A DNA stretch of 64,000 nt, taken from positions 1 through 64,000 of the forward strand of contig JAJDEP010000002.1 of assembly GCA_029259715.1 (NCBI GenBank), in the 5' to 3' direction. The notes under the pieces were generated by a model. It had not been told where the DNA came from. It saw only the letters and a list, made by a program, of their open reading frames with translations, and did no database searches. Made by a program: the position numbers and the translations under genes. The DNA comes from Planctomycetota bacterium. GTDB taxonomy: Bacteria; Planctomycetota; B15-G4. Positions 47,001 to 59,461 of the stretch are shown here, piece after piece. Numbering within the stretch: position 1 is the first letter of the stretch; each line of letters opens with the position of its first letter.

Positions 47001-48275
47001 ATGTTCGCCTCACTCGCTGCCGCCGGACTCCTGAGCGTCTCGCTCGCCGCGGCCCCCTTGAACGAGTCCAATCAGGACATCGTCGACACGGCCGTGGCCG
47101 CCGGCAGCTTCAACACCCTGGCCGCCGCCCTCACCGAGGCCGGCCTCATCGACGCGCTCAAGGGCGACGGCCCCTTCACCGTCTTCGCGCCCACCGACGC
47201 CGCCTTCGCCGCCCTGCCCGCGGGCACCGTCGAGACCCTGCTGCTCCCGGAGAACCGGGCGCGCCTCACCGCGATCCTGACCTACCACGTCGTCCCCGGC
47301 CGCGTCGGCTCCCGGAAGGTCGTCGACCTCACGGGTGCCCTCACGCTCAACGGCCAGCGCCTCGGCATCACCGTCGACCATGGCACCGTGCGCATCGACG
47401 ACGCCACCGTCCAGACGGTCGACATCGACTGCACCAACGGCGTGATCCACGTCATCGACAAGGTGCTGCTGCCCTCGGCCGACAACCTGGTCGAGACGGC
47501 CGTGAAGGCCGGGAGATTCGGCACCCTGGTCGCCGCGGTGAAAGCCGCCGGCCTGGTCGAGACCCTCGTCGGTGAGGGTCCCTTCACGGTGCTCGCCCCC
47601 ACGGATGCGGCCTTCGCGGCCCTCCCCGCCGGGACAGTCGAGTCGCTGCTCCTGCCCCGCAACCGCGACAAGCTCACGCGCATCCTCACCTATCACGTGA
47701 TCCCGGGCCGGGTCTATGCCGCGGACGCCCTCGCGACGCTGGAGTTCACCACCGTCGAGTCGAGCCCCGTGCGCTTCGCCACGCTCGGAGAGCGCGTGAT
47801 GGTCGGGACCGCCGGTGTCGTCGCCACGGACATCGACGCCACCAACGGTGTCATCCACGTCATCGACGCGGTGATCATGCCGCCCAAGGGCGATGACATG
47901 GCGCGGGCCGTCAACGCGCTCATCGACGAGGCCATCACGCTCGGCGCGCCGATGTTCAACAACGGCCAGCCGGCAGCCTGCGCCGCCGTCTACGCCATCG
48001 CCGCACAAGGCCTGATGACCCTGCCCGGTGACGGACTGCCGGCTGCGGCGAACGAGCGCATGCGCCGCGCCCTCACCGAGGCCGACGCCGAGCACGACCA
48101 TAGGCAGCGTGCCTGGATCCTGCGGGGCGCTCTCGACGACGTGCGCGCGATGCCTCTGGCCACCATGATGATGCCGCTGCCGGCACCGCGCATGGAGACA
48201 TCGTCCTCGAAGACCTCGTCCTGCTCGCAGGAGACGAAGTCATCCTGCGCGGCGAGCGATTCCCACTCGCTCTAG
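47001..48275 (+). CDS. Secreted protein with two fasciclin domains
   Basis: The protein has 424 residues from ATG 47001, with GGAG upstream. After a signal peptide, two FAS1 domains follow at about 25-160 and 165-295. Each has the H1 motif ([20 protein letters not shown] and [20 protein letters not shown]) and the YH motif ([10 protein letters not shown] and [10 protein letters not shown]), and each ends [11 protein letters not shown] or [14 protein letters not shown]1 domains mediate adhesion. The C-terminal about 130 residues lack a known domain and end in a Ser/Thr/Cys-rich tail ([19 protein letters not shown]). It is likely in the envelope or extracellular. Confidence 0.92.
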   Translation: MFASLAAAGLLSVSLAAAPLNESNQDIVDTAVAAGSFNTLAAALTEAGLIDALKGDGPFTVFAPTDAAFAALPAGTVETLLLPENRARLTAILTYHVVPGRVGSRKVVDLTGALTLNGQRLGITVDHGTVRIDDATVQTVDIDCTNGVIHVIDKVLLPSADNLVETAVKAGRFGTLVAAVKAAGLVETLVGEGPFTVLAPTDAAFAALPAGTVESLLLPRNRDKLTRILTYHVIPGRVYAADALATLEFTTVESSPVRFATLGERVMVGTAGVVATDIDATNGVIHVIDAVIMPPKGDDMARAVNALIDEAITLGAPMFNNGQPAACAAVYAIAAQGLMTLPGDGLPAAANERMRRALTEADAEHDHRQRAWILRGALDDVRAMPLATMMMPLPAPRMETSSSKTSSCSQETKSSCAASDSHSL

Positions 48276-48289
48276 TCTTCCGCCCCACA

Positions 48290-48348
48290 CCGTCACGTCT
48301 CTCACCGGGTCGCATCGCTCACGCGGTGCGGCCCGGTCGACGTGACGG
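48290..48348. terminator. Large bipartite hairpin between convergent genes
   Basis: The outer arms CCGTCACGT (48290-48298) and ACGTGACGG (48340-48348) are perfectly complementary. The inner arms ACCGGGTCGCA (48304-48314) and TGCGGCCCGGT (48327-48337) pair with one mismatch around a 12-nt loop. It lies exactly between the stops of the fasciclin gene and the facing helicase gene, so it is a probable bidirectional terminator. No U-tract is present. Confidence 0.65.
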
Positions 48349-48356
48349 CCGGACGG

Positions 48357-49751
<1,395 letters not shown>

Positions 49752-50025
49752 CGGGGTCTTCTGGATGTTCTGGGTCATCGGATTGATCTGGGAATTCGGG
49801 GACTGCCGAGGCAACGGGAACCGAGGGAAGCCTCAACGAGGCCGCTAGGGCAGGCTTGCCGGGCCTCGGAATCGCGGGCGGGGCACGCCGACGGCGGCCG
49901 CTTCACCCATGGGTTGCGCCTACCCTAGCCGCCCCTCGCCGTTGTTTCCGTGAAATTCTCGGTTTGTCCGGGTCCGGGGGACTCCCACGGCGTGACCCAG
50001 GGGCCCTATCCCCTATGCTCCCCGC

Positions 50026-50889
50026 GTGCTCCCCTGGGTCCAAATCGACGCGACGGCCGTCCCCGGCAGCGGCAAGGAGATGAGTCTCCATCGCCGGGGC
50101 GATGTCTTCTCGATCCGCGTCGGCGGCGTCGAGCTGATGAACAACTGGATCTACGGCCCCGAGTGCGGCCTGGCGGACATCGGGTGCGCTGCGCTGGCGG
50201 ACCCCGAGCGGCCGCGCATACTCATCGGCGGGCTGGGCATGGGTTTCACCCTGGCGCGCTGCCTCAGCAAGCTGGGGCCGGGCGCCCGCATCGTCGTCTC
50301 CGAGCTGGTGCCGGCCGTGGTGCGTTGGAACGAGACCGTTCTCGGCGCGTTGGCCGGGCATCCGCTGAACGATGCGCGGGTCACCGTCGTGCAGGGTGAT
50401 GTGGCGCGCCTGATGCGTGCGGAGCCCGGCGGTTTCGACGCGATCCTGCTCGACGTCGACAACGGCCCCGAGGGTCTCTCACGCGCGAGCAACGACAAGC
50501 TCTACGGGCACGGTGGCCTGGCGGCAGCCCGCAAGGCGCTGCGTCCCGGCGGTGTGTTGGCCGTGTGGTCGCTCTCGGAGGACCAGGCGTTCACCGCGCG
50601 CATGAAGCAGGCCGGCTTCGACGTGCAGGAGAACCGCTACCGGCAGCGGCGGGCGTCGGCGCGCCAGATGATCTTCGTCGGGCGTCCGCGTCCGGCCGAA
50701 GCTCGCGCGAAGGCATCCGCGGGCAAGGCCCCAGCGGGCAAGCGACCTGAGCGGAAGGCGAAGGCGAAGGGGGCGTCAAAGCCGAAACCGGCCTCGAAAG
50801 CGAAACCGGCAGCAAAGGCGAAGCCGGCGGCGAAGGCAAAGCCGACGTCGACCGAGCGGGTGCGCCGGACGCGACGTCCTAGGGACTGA
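50026..50889 (+). CDS. Spermidine-synthase-like methyltransferase with Lys/Ala/Pro tail
   Basis: The protein has 287 residues from GTG 50026. Residues 1-220 have the spermidine/spermine-synthase fold: LIGGLGMGFTLA (the nucleotide loop), VVSELVPAVVRWN, VVQGDVARLM and the ILLDVDNGPEGL stretch in the active-site position. The tail from about residue 230 is low-complexity Lys/Ala/Pro (ASKPKPASKAKPAAKAKP), like histone H1. A true polyamine synthase would need a decarboxylated-SAM site, which could not be verified; many relatives are just predicted methyltransferases. The 3' end overlaps the facing small gene by 11 bp. Confidence 0.78.
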   Translation: MLPWVQIDATAVPGSGKEMSLHRRGDVFSIRVGGVELMNNWIYGPECGLADIGCAALADPERPRILIGGLGMGFTLARCLSKLGPGARIVVSELVPAVVRWNETVLGALAGHPLNDARVTVVQGDVARLMRAEPGGFDAILLDVDNGPEGLSRASNDKLYGHGGLAAARKALRPGGVLAVWSLSEDQAFTARMKQAGFDVQENRYRQRRASARQMIFVGRPRPAEARAKASAGKAPAGKRPERKAKAKGASKPKPASKAKPAAKAKPAAKAKPTSTERVRRTRRPRD

Positions 50890-51094
50890 CTTCGTCCACG
50901 CCGCGGTCGCTGCTCGCGGCGTCGTGGCTCGGCTCCGGCAGGACGGCGTCCCTGAAGGAACCCAGTCCGGCCGCCAGCGAGACCACCGCCAGCACGCCGA
51001 GGGTCGCCACCATGAGCCGCAGTCGGCGGACTTCCCGACGCAGACTCTCCATGGTCGGGAGTTCCTCGAACCGGCGCAGTGCTTGTCGTTGCAT
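50879..51094 (-). CDS. Small single-pass membrane protein
   Basis: The protein has 71 residues from ATG 51094 with GGGGA upstream; ATG 51052 is an alternative. A basic N-terminal helix (LRREVRRLRLM) is followed by one membrane segment (VATLGVLAVVSLAAGLG) and an acidic tail. The layout and coding bias support a real gene, but the family is unknown. It overlaps the facing methyltransferase gene by 11 bp at the 3' end. Confidence 0.5.
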   Translation of the reverse strand: MQRQALRRFEELPTMESLRREVRRLRLMVATLGVLAVVSLAAGLGSFRDAVLPEPSHDAASSDRGVDEVSP

Positions 51095-51275
51095 CGCTCG
51101 TCCCCGGGCGACTCTTCCCAGCCCGCCCCTTTCGTTCCCGCCAGTCTAGGCAGGCGACGAGCGTTCGCGCTGTGGCGATGCCATGTCGCCCGTTGCGCGC
51201 GGGGCATGCCGGCCTCAGCGGCCCGACGTCATCGGCCCGGCCTCAGCGACCCGGCCTCAGCAACTCGGTCCCGCG

Positions 51276-52940
51276 TCAGGACTTGCTGACGAGCTCGGCG
51301 TCCTCGGCTTCGATGTGCGCCGCCTTCATGAGCGGGTGCGCATCGTCGTAATGGTCGTCGCCGCTGTGCTCGGACGACATGATCCAGCTCTGCTTCTCGT
51401 CCTCGCGGCGTGAGCGACGACCGAGCAGCCGGTCCATGAAGTAGAAGAGCTTGAGCTCGATGGGCAGCGAGTAGTTGCCGGACTTCAGGCGCCAGCCCGA
51501 GATGCGCTCGATGAGGCCGCGCTTGGGCCGCACCATGCCGTGGAAGAAGCTCGAGTACTGGTAGTACAGCCGCCAGATCTTCTCGACCTCCGGCGGGATG
51601 TTGTCCTTCCACGTCTGCATCACGTGGTACTGCAACATCTTGCCCCAGTTGTCGAGGCCTTCCGGCGGGACGTAGCCCATCTTGAGCGCGTCGTCGAACA
51701 GGCTGCTGCCGGGGATCGGACGGAACGGGAAGACCTGCGCCGAGACCAACGGGTAGGTCGCCACGATGTCGCCGGCCTCGTCGAGGGTCGTGCGCATGGA
51801 GTGCTCACTCTCACCGGGGTAGCCGATGATGTAGGTGAGCGACACGGTGATGCCGCGCTCGTGGTACTCCTTGCAGGCCTTCTTGGAGTCGCCCATCTTG
51901 ACCGGCTTGCCGAGCCGCTCGAGCATCTTCTCCTCGGCCGCTTCGGCGCCGATGAGGCAGACGTACATGCCCGACTCCTTGAACAGGTCGAGCGTCTCCT
52001 GGCTGTAACGCAGCGTCGAGTAGATCTCGAGCATGCAGTTCCAGTCGAAGTCGAGCTTGCGGTCGACGATGCCCTGGCTGAAATCGTGGATGCGCTTCTC
52101 GTGCACGCCGAAGTTGGCGTCGTGGAAGCGCACGGACTCGAAGCCCCAGCGCTCGTGCAGCTCCTGCAGGTCGTCGAGCATGTCGTCGGCCGGCTGGGCC
52201 TTCCAACGCTGGTCGGTGACCGAGGGCGAGCAGCAGAAGATGCACGGCTCGGGGCAGCCGAAGCTGGAGAAGTAGGTGATGCCGAAGTAGTTCTGCCGTC
52301 CCTGCTTCGCGAGGCGCGGCGGGATGGGCATGTGGTTGGTGGAGCGGTGGGCGCCCGGGCGCATCTGCCGCTCGCGGTACGGCTCGGGATCCATCAGATG
52401 CCAGGCCGCCCGCTTGAGCTGACTCCAGCCGACGATGGGCTGGGCAGCGGTCTTGATGACCTGGTTGTCGCGCCACAGGCCGAGGCCCTTGACCTCGTCG
52501 AGGGCCACGCCCGAATCGACGGCGTGGACGAAGTCGCGGAAGGTCATCTCGCCCTGGCCGAAGGCCACGGCGTCGTAGATGCCGGTCTTGAGGTACTGCT
52601 CGGGGGCCACGCTGGGGAACCACCCGCCGGTGATGATCTTGATGTCGGGGTAGGCCGCGCGCACGGCCTCGGCGGCCATGTGTCCGTCGGCCACGGTGTA
52701 GCCGAGGATGGCCGTGGTCCCGAAGATGGCCGCGTCGCTGCACCACTCCACCGCCATGCGGTGGGCCTCGTCGTGCTCGTACAGATTGGCGTCGAGGACC
52801 TTGACCTCGTAGCCCTCGGCGTCCGGGATGGCCGCGATGTGCAGCATCTCCAGCGGGAGTTGGTCGTAGCTGGGGAACTCACCCGTCCGACGATCGACCA
52901 TCTGCGGCCGGTAGAGGACGATCTTGGGCTTGCGGGACAT
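51276..52940 (-). CDS. B12-binding-domain radical SAM enzyme
   Basis: The protein has 554 residues from ATG 52940, with a strong GAGGTGA ribosome site. Residues about 5-140 form a cobalamin-binding-like Rossmann domain (VLYRPQMVD.., HIAAIPDAEGYEVKVLD), but the DxHxxG cobalt ligand is not seen, as in many class B members. The radical SAM domain carries CPEPCIFC, the CxxxCxxC cluster ligand motif, at about residue 230, then GFESVRFHDANF and IGAEAAEE strands. The about 120-residue C-terminal region is helical. Relatives include methyltransferases acting on unactivated carbons and hopanoid or lipid modifiers; the substrate is unknown. It stands alone. Confidence 0.88.
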   Translation of the reverse strand: MSRKPKIVLYRPQMVDRRTGEFPSYDQLPLEMLHIAAIPDAEGYEVKVLDANLYEHDEAHRMAVEWCSDAAIFGTTAILGYTVADGHMAAEAVRAAYPDIKIITGGWFPSVAPEQYLKTGIYDAVAFGQGEMTFRDFVHAVDSGVALDEVKGLGLWRDNQVIKTAAQPIVGWSQLKRAAWHLMDPEPYRERQMRPGAHRSTNHMPIPPRLAKQGRQNYFGITYFSSFGCPEPCIFCCSPSVTDQRWKAQPADDMLDDLQELHERWGFESVRFHDANFGVHEKRIHDFSQGIVDRKLDFDWNCMLEIYSTLRYSQETLDLFKESGMYVCLIGAEAAEEKMLERLGKPVKMGDSKKACKEYHERGITVSLTYIIGYPGESEHSMRTTLDEAGDIVATYPLVSAQVFPFRPIPGSSLFDDALKMGYVPPEGLDNWGKMLQYHVMQTWKDNIPPEVEKIWRLYYQYSSFFHGMVRPKRGLIERISGWRLKSGNYSLPIELKLFYFMDRLLGRRSRREDEKQSWIMSSEHSGDDHYDDAHPLMKAAHIEAEDAELVSKS

Positions 52941-53238
52941 GCGGCTCACCTCTCGAGAGAGGGTCCGTGGAGGGGGGCGGCCCGGGGTGGGGTCGCGGAT
53001 GGAACCACGAGCTTGATTCGGCACGGGCCTGGGGTTCGCTTTTGCCCGAATCCGGACCGAGTGCACAAGATTATCCCGGCCATGCACTTCCGTCTACAAG
53101 TGCCGATTCCCCGCCGGAGGTCGCGGCACGTCGTTTCGACGCGCCGTCTCGACGCGCCTGCCAAGGAGACTCACGAGTCATGTGACCTCGCCGACGTCCG
53201 CAGGGCCGAGGAGGGACGCCCCTGCCGGGCCGCGAGAC
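52941..53238. other. Intergenic region upstream of radical SAM gene
   Basis: These 298 bp separate the radical SAM gene's start from the stop of the PP2C gene upstream on the same strand. There is no convincing gene. A 10-bp direct repeat TCGACGCGCC occurs at 53136-53145 and 53149-53158 and may be a binding site. A promoter for the radical SAM gene is expected here. Confidence 0.4.
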
Positions 53239-54084
53239 TCAGTGCCCCGCTTCGCCCGGCAGGCGCCAGGCCACCACCGTCAGGTCATCCGGCTTGCTCG
53301 GGCGGTCACCAGCGCCACCGGCCATGCGCAGCCGGCAACACGCGACGAGTCGGTCGACGGCCGTCTCCAACGGACCGACGCGGACGAATTCCACCACCTC
53401 CGCCGTGGAGAGGTTGTCGAACAACCCATCGCTCGCCAGCACCACCGTGTCCCGGGGTGCGAGCCGGACGGACGGCCCCACGGCGATGTGCATGTCCTCG
53501 CCGCCGAGGGCGTTGGAGATGATGTGCCGTTGCGCGTGGTCGAGGGCGTCGTCCGCGGCGAGCAGACCCGACTCCACGGCGTAGCCCACGGGTGAATGCG
53601 GCGTCGTCTCGTGCTTGAGGCGGCCCCGCTGGCCGGTGATGACCGCCACCGAGTCGCCGGCATGGTAGACCCGCGCCGACCCCGCCATGATCTCCACGGC
53701 CACCAGGGTCGTGGCCGCATCTGCCGGGAGCGCCGTCACGCGACGGTTCCCCTCCTCGAACCCGTCGAGGATGCCGTCGCGCAGCGAGCGCCCCGCCCCG
53801 AGGGCCTTGCGGACCGCGTCGCGTAGAGCCTGCAGCGCCTCGCGGGACGCCTGCTCGCCGGCCGCGTGCCCTCCCACGCCGTCAGCCACGGCCAGGACCC
53901 AGCCGTGCCCGCCACACGCGAGGGCCAGGGCCCCGTCCTCGTTGACGCCGTCCGGGTCCCCGACCTTGGCCGGTGAGCGATGGGTGAACACCACCGTACG
54001 GGCGCCGTCGAGGTCGAGCACCTCCGGCTCCGACAGGTCGGCGCGTTCCCAGAGCCGCGGCGTCCCCTGTCCATCGGCGCTCAA
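53239..54084 (-). CDS. PP2C-type Ser/Thr protein phosphatase
   Basis: The protein has 281 residues if it starts at TTG 54084. PP2C metal-binding motifs appear in order: VNEDGALAL, LAVADGVGGHAAGE, VVLASDGLFDN and KPDDLTVVA. It removes phosphate from Ser/Thr residues using Mn/Mg. The kinase gene upstream ends TTGA, so this TTG overlaps the kinase stop codon by two bases; GGAG lies 9 nt before it. That is the best start, as no ATG precedes the catalytic domain at a sensible place. The pair looks like a kinase and its opposing phosphatase made in fixed ratio. Confidence 0.88.
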   Translation of the reverse strand: MSADGQGTPRLWERADLSEPEVLDLDGARTVVFTHRSPAKVGDPDGVNEDGALALACGGHGWVLAVADGVGGHAAGEQASREALQALRDAVRKALGAGRSLRDGILDGFEEGNRRVTALPADAATTLVAVEIMAGSARVYHAGDSVAVITGQRGRLKHETTPHSPVGYAVESGLLAADDALDHAQRHIISNALGGEDMHIAVGPSVRLAPRDTVVLASDGLFDNLSTAEVVEFVRVGPLETAVDRLVACCRLRMAGGAGDRPSKPDDLTVVAWRLPGEAGH

Positions 54085-55400
54085 CGTCGCCGGCTCCGCT
54101 CGAGGCTGCGCGCGCACCAGGGACAGGTCATCCAGAACTCGCGGGCGACACCGGATCCGCAGCCCCCGCAACGCTCGGAGCTGCCGGGCAGTTTCCAGGC
54201 GCGCGTCACCTTGCGCCGGCACCAGGGGCAGTAGCGCATGGACGCCATGAGCTCACCGCGACAATGCCGGCACTGCGCGCAGTAGCGACGGTCCGGCAGG
54301 GCGCGCGTCGTCGTCGGGCCGATGGACCCGCCGTAGCACCAGGCGCAATAGGGCCAATCGCCCTTGACGCCTCGCTTGCAGCGGGAGCAGACGTGGCTCC
54401 ACCGCGTCGGGCCCGTGTGGACCTTGCGGCCCGACCCGCACCAGGGACAGGCGATCATCGCCTCCGAGACCGGGCCGGCGCAGCGCTTGCAGCTCGCGTT
54501 CAACTCGAGTGCGCCGCCGAAGGCCCGCCGGAATTGCCGCTGCTGCACGGCCTTCCAGTCCTGCTTCGGCGGCGCCTTGGACGCCCCGGTCCCCGACGCG
54601 CCCACGCGGCGCACGCGGGGCTTGCTCCGTACCCGCAATTTCGGCGCGAGACGACGGAAGGCCCGCAACATGGCCTCGCCGTCCTTGAAGCGCAGCGTCG
54701 GATCGAACTCGATGGCCCGGGCCAGAAAGTCCTGCAGGTCCGGATGGAACGCGGCCAATCGGGCCGCGCCGGGAAGCGGATCGCGATAGGGCCACTCGGG
54801 CAGCCGGCCCGAGAGCAAGCGCCACAGGAGCAGCCCCAGCGAGAACACATCCGACCGGGGTGAAGGTCGCCCCATGGCCTGCTCGGGAGCGATGAAGCCG
54901 ACGGTGCCCGTGCCCCCCGCCGCCACCGTCCGCCGCGCGACCTTCGAGATGCCGAAGTCGGCCAGGCGCACGCGCCCGTCCGGAAAGAGGATCACGTTCT
55001 CCGGCTTCACGTCGCAGTGCATGATGCGCGCACGATGGGCGTGGGCCAGGGCGTCGATGAGCTGCTCGGTCCAGGCCAGCGCCGTCTTGCGGGCCACGCG
55101 GCGCGTCATGCGCTCGGCCAGCGTGCCGACCCCCAGCGGCTGCACGATGACGAACTGCCCGCCCACCGGGCCGGCGGTCTTGATCGGCACGATGTTCGGA
55201 TGGTCGAGCCGGGCCGTGTGGCGCACCTCGCGCTTGAAGTCTTCGAGCACGCCGGCGGTGACGAGATGGGCGTGGGGCACCTTCATCGCCACGCGCACGC
55301 CCTCGACGGTGTCGAGGGCCTCGTAGACCACGGCGAATCCCCCTCCGCCGAGGCGCCGCACGATCTGGTACTTGTCGAGCCGTTGTCGTGCGCGGAGCAC
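54081..55400 (-). CDS. Ser/Thr protein kinase with four zinc-ribbon repeats
   Basis: The protein has 439 residues from GTG 55400. The Hanks-type kinase domain spans 1-265: GGGGFAVV (glycine loop), VAMKVP (Lys), HCD-VKPEN (catalytic loop; Arg of HRD is replaced by Cys), ADFGIS and APEQ. After a basic linker, residues about 300-437 contain four pairs of CxxC knuckles (CKRC/CPWC, CSRC/CAWC, CAQC/CPWC, CGGC/CPWC), that is four zinc ribbons. There is no membrane helix, so it is cytoplasmic. HCD marks a non-RD kinase, which usually does not need activation-loop phosphorylation. It is coupled to the PP2C gene by overlap. Confidence 0.92.
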   Translation of the reverse strand: MLRARQRLDKYQIVRRLGGGGFAVVYEALDTVEGVRVAMKVPHAHLVTAGVLEDFKREVRHTARLDHPNIVPIKTAGPVGGQFVIVQPLGVGTLAERMTRRVARKTALAWTEQLIDALAHAHRARIMHCDVKPENVILFPDGRVRLADFGISKVARRTVAAGGTGTVGFIAPEQAMGRPSPRSDVFSLGLLLWRLLSGRLPEWPYRDPLPGAARLAAFHPDLQDFLARAIEFDPTLRFKDGEAMLRAFRRLAPKLRVRSKPRVRRVGASGTGASKAPPKQDWKAVQQRQFRRAFGGALELNASCKRCAGPVSEAMIACPWCGSGRKVHTGPTRWSHVCSRCKRGVKGDWPYCAWCYGGSIGPTTTRALPDRRYCAQCRHCRGELMASMRYCPWCRRKVTRAWKLPGSSERCGGCGSGVAREFWMTCPWCARSLERSRRR

Positions 55401-55501
55401 CCCGTCATCCCTCGCGAGTCAGCGCGACAGCATAGGACCGGACTCAGGGTCGCACCACGGGCAGGCCGGGCGGGCCGGGCACGTCGGGGCCTCGCCGAGG
55501 C

Positions 55502-57385
<1,884 letters not shown>

Positions 57386-57388
57386 GGA

Positions 57389-58213
57389 TCACCAGAACCC
57401 GCCGTCGGGGTCACGGATCCAGCGCCGCACGTGCCGGCTCAGCCAACGCCAGCGCGCCCTCAGGGGCAGACGCCGCGCCAGGCCGCCGATCACCGTGTAG
57501 TGGCACGGCGTGCAGCGACCGCACGGGCGCCCCGAGCGGGGCCGGTGGCAGAACCAGGTCAGCTGCATCAGCGGCAGGAACCCGTGCTGCTCGGCGCAGT
57601 CCCACATCTCCCACTTCGTGTAGTCGAGGTTGGGGAAGCGGAAGTTGCGGAACAGCTCGAAGGCGTCGTGGCCGCCGAGATCATGCCCAAGGACGCGACC
57701 GTCCGCGCTGCTGACGAGCAGGGGCAGGAAGGTCCGGTAGAACTCGGTGGCGGTCTTGTTGGGCTTCTCCCAGGAGACCTCCAGCCCGGACATGCCGTCC
57801 TGTTCGGAGAGGGCGGCCAACCACTCGTACTGCGAGCCGATGCTGAATCGATCGACGCCCGCCTCGTAGAGCCGCGCGATGCGCGGGCTGACCTCGATGG
57901 AGGCCCGCCGGATCACGCGCGTCGGGAGCAGTCGGGCCGCGGCGCCGGCCCCGTGAGCGGCGAGGCCGTCCCGGATGGCGGCCATGGCGAGCTCCTCGTG
58001 AGCCGTCGAGCGCCGCTCCTCGTCGATGACGTAGACGGGCTCCACCCGCCCCCCCTCCTTCAGCACCACCTTCAACACATGGAAGGTCGAGTCCCACCCG
58101 CCGGTCCACAGCACGCGGTGCGGGCTCGCGAGATCGGCAGGCGCCGGGATCGGGGCCGGGACCGCAGGCGCGGCCCTTGCGACGAGCGGGGAAACGGGAC
58201 GCAACGGTGACAC
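57389..58213 (-). CDS. QueC-like PP-loop enzyme, paralogue 1
   Basis: The protein has 274 residues from GTG 58213; TTG 58204 is an alternative with GGAG at better spacing. The ATP pyrophosphatase loop is LWTGGWDST (about residue 33-41, equivalent to SGGxDS). Near the C-terminus (about 221-236) is FCHRPRSGRPCGRCTPC: C-x8-C-x2-C-x2-C, the zinc site spacing of 7-cyano-7-deazaguanine synthase QueC. So it probably adenylates a carboxylate or amide and forms a nitrile, amide or thio bond. No queD, queE or queF is nearby. It is 3 nt upstream of the ABC-F gene and divergent from the ATP-grasp gene. A paralogue sits at 61355. Confidence 0.8.
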   Translation of the reverse strand: MSPLRPVSPLVARAAPAVPAPIPAPADLASPHRVLWTGGWDSTFHVLKVVLKEGGRVEPVYVIDEERRSTAHEELAMAAIRDGLAAHGAGAAARLLPTRVIRRASIEVSPRIARLYEAGVDRFSIGSQYEWLAALSEQDGMSGLEVSWEKPNKTATEFYRTFLPLLVSSADGRVLGHDLGGHDAFELFRNFRFPNLDYTKWEMWDCAEQHGFLPLMQLTWFCHRPRSGRPCGRCTPCHYTVIGGLARRLPLRARWRWLSRHVRRWIRDPDGGFW

Positions 58214-58300
58214 TCCGGATGACGGGCCCGACAGCAGTAGGCCCTGTTCGGGACGGCCCGGCAGATTATGCTTTCTCGTCCCTCGTTCGCCCGGACTTCC

Positions 58301-59461
58301 ATGTTCTATCTGGTCAACGCCCACTACGCCGCCACCATGAGCGTGTACCGCACACGCCAGGCGGGCGCGGCCCGGGCCGACCAGATCCACATCCTCCCCT
58401 ACGAGCAGCTCCCGCAGCAGAGCCGCCTGTCCCGGGGAACATGGGTGTTCAGCGACTTCGAGGTGAGCACGGAAGCGGGCCTGTGCGTGGCCGCCAGCAC
58501 CTACAACCAGCTCGTTGCCGCCGGGCCCGGCCTGCGACTGCTGAACGACCCCGGTGCCTTCCAGCCGCGGCGTCAACTGCTCGAGCGCCTGCACGCGGAC
58601 GGACTCAACCGCTACCGCGCCTTCGCGGCCAACGGCCCGCTCGGGGACGTGCGCTTCCCGGTGTTCGTCCGCGAAGAGAACGCCCACACCGGCAGCCTGA
58701 CGCCTTTGCTCCACTCGCCCCGGGACCTGCGCCGGGCCCTGCGGCGGTTGACCTCGCCCCTCACCGGTTTCGAACTGCACCACCTGCTCGTGACCGAGTT
58801 CTGCGACACCTCCAACGGCACCGGCGTGTTCCGCACCTACGGCGCCTATCGCGTCGGCGATCGCATCATCCGCAAGGGCGTCATCAGCAGCGACCTGTGG
58901 GTCACCAAGTCACGCCACCGCATCCTCGACGAGCAGGCCCTGAGGCTCGAGCGCGACTACGCCCTGGGAGACGAGCACGAAGCCTGGCTGCAGCGGGTCT
59001 TCAAGCTCTCCGGCGTCGAATACGGGCGGGTCGATTACGGCGTTCATGACGGCCGCCCCCAACTCTGGGAGATCAACACGAACCCCACGGTGAGCGGACG
59101 CAAGGCCCGCAGCGACCGCCCGCCGCTCCGGTTGAAGATCGCGGCTTCGCTGCGCCCCTTGTTCGAAGCCGGGCGCGATCGCTTCCACGCCCACTTCGGC
59201 GCCGCGCTCGACGCCATCGACCTGCCCGCCGACGGTCCACCGGTGGAGCTGCGACTCGATCCCGAAGACGTCCGCGCGATGCGCTCGCAACGGACGGTGG
59301 CCGATCGGCGCCGGCGCAACCGGCGGCGCCTGCAACGGGCACGCACCGCCGTGCGTCAGCTCACCGGTCGCGGCCGTTCCAACGAGGTCAATCACTGGCG
59401 CATCGTGGACCCCCGTCAGCCCACGTCCGTGGGCGACACCCCCTCATCAAGCGCCACTTGA
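58301..59461 (+). CDS. ATP-grasp domain ligase
   Basis: The protein has 386 residues from ATG 58301; ATG 58268 would add 11, but TATGCT overlapping that ATG looks like a -10 box. The central and C-terminal regions form an ATP-grasp fold. Visible parts are a lysine in RKGVISSDLWVTK for nucleotide binding, an Asp in YGRVDYGVHDG, and the Mg ligands of LWEINTNPT (about residues 256-264). Such enzymes join a carboxylate to an amine, thiol or hydroxyl through an acyl phosphate, often making peptide bonds. It is divergent from the QueC-like/ABC-F pair (87 bp gap) and its end overlaps the facing asparagine synthetase by 15 bp. The substrate is unknown. Confidence 0.85.
   Translation: MFYLVNAHYAATMSVYRTRQAGAARADQIHILPYEQLPQQSRLSRGTWVFSDFEVSTEAGLCVAASTYNQLVAAGPGLRLLNDPGAFQPRRQLLERLHADGLNRYRAFAANGPLGDVRFPVFVREENAHTGSLTPLLHSPRDLRRALRRLTSPLTGFELHHLLVTEFCDTSNGTGVFRTYGAYRVGDRIIRKGVISSDLWVTKSRHRILDEQALRLERDYALGDEHEAWLQRVFKLSGVEYGRVDYGVHDGRPQLWEINTNPTVSGRKARSDRPPLRLKIAASLRPLFEAGRDRFHAHFGAALDAIDLPADGPPVELRLDPEDVRAMRSQRTVADRRRRNRRRLQRARTAVRQLTGRGRSNEVNHWRIVDPRQPTSVGDTPSSSAT

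Noticed and set aside
53182-53595. A plus-strand frame starting GTG 53182 behind AAGGAG
   Set aside because: It is antisense to the PP2C gene, has no recognisable sequence and only a coincidental ribosome-site match.
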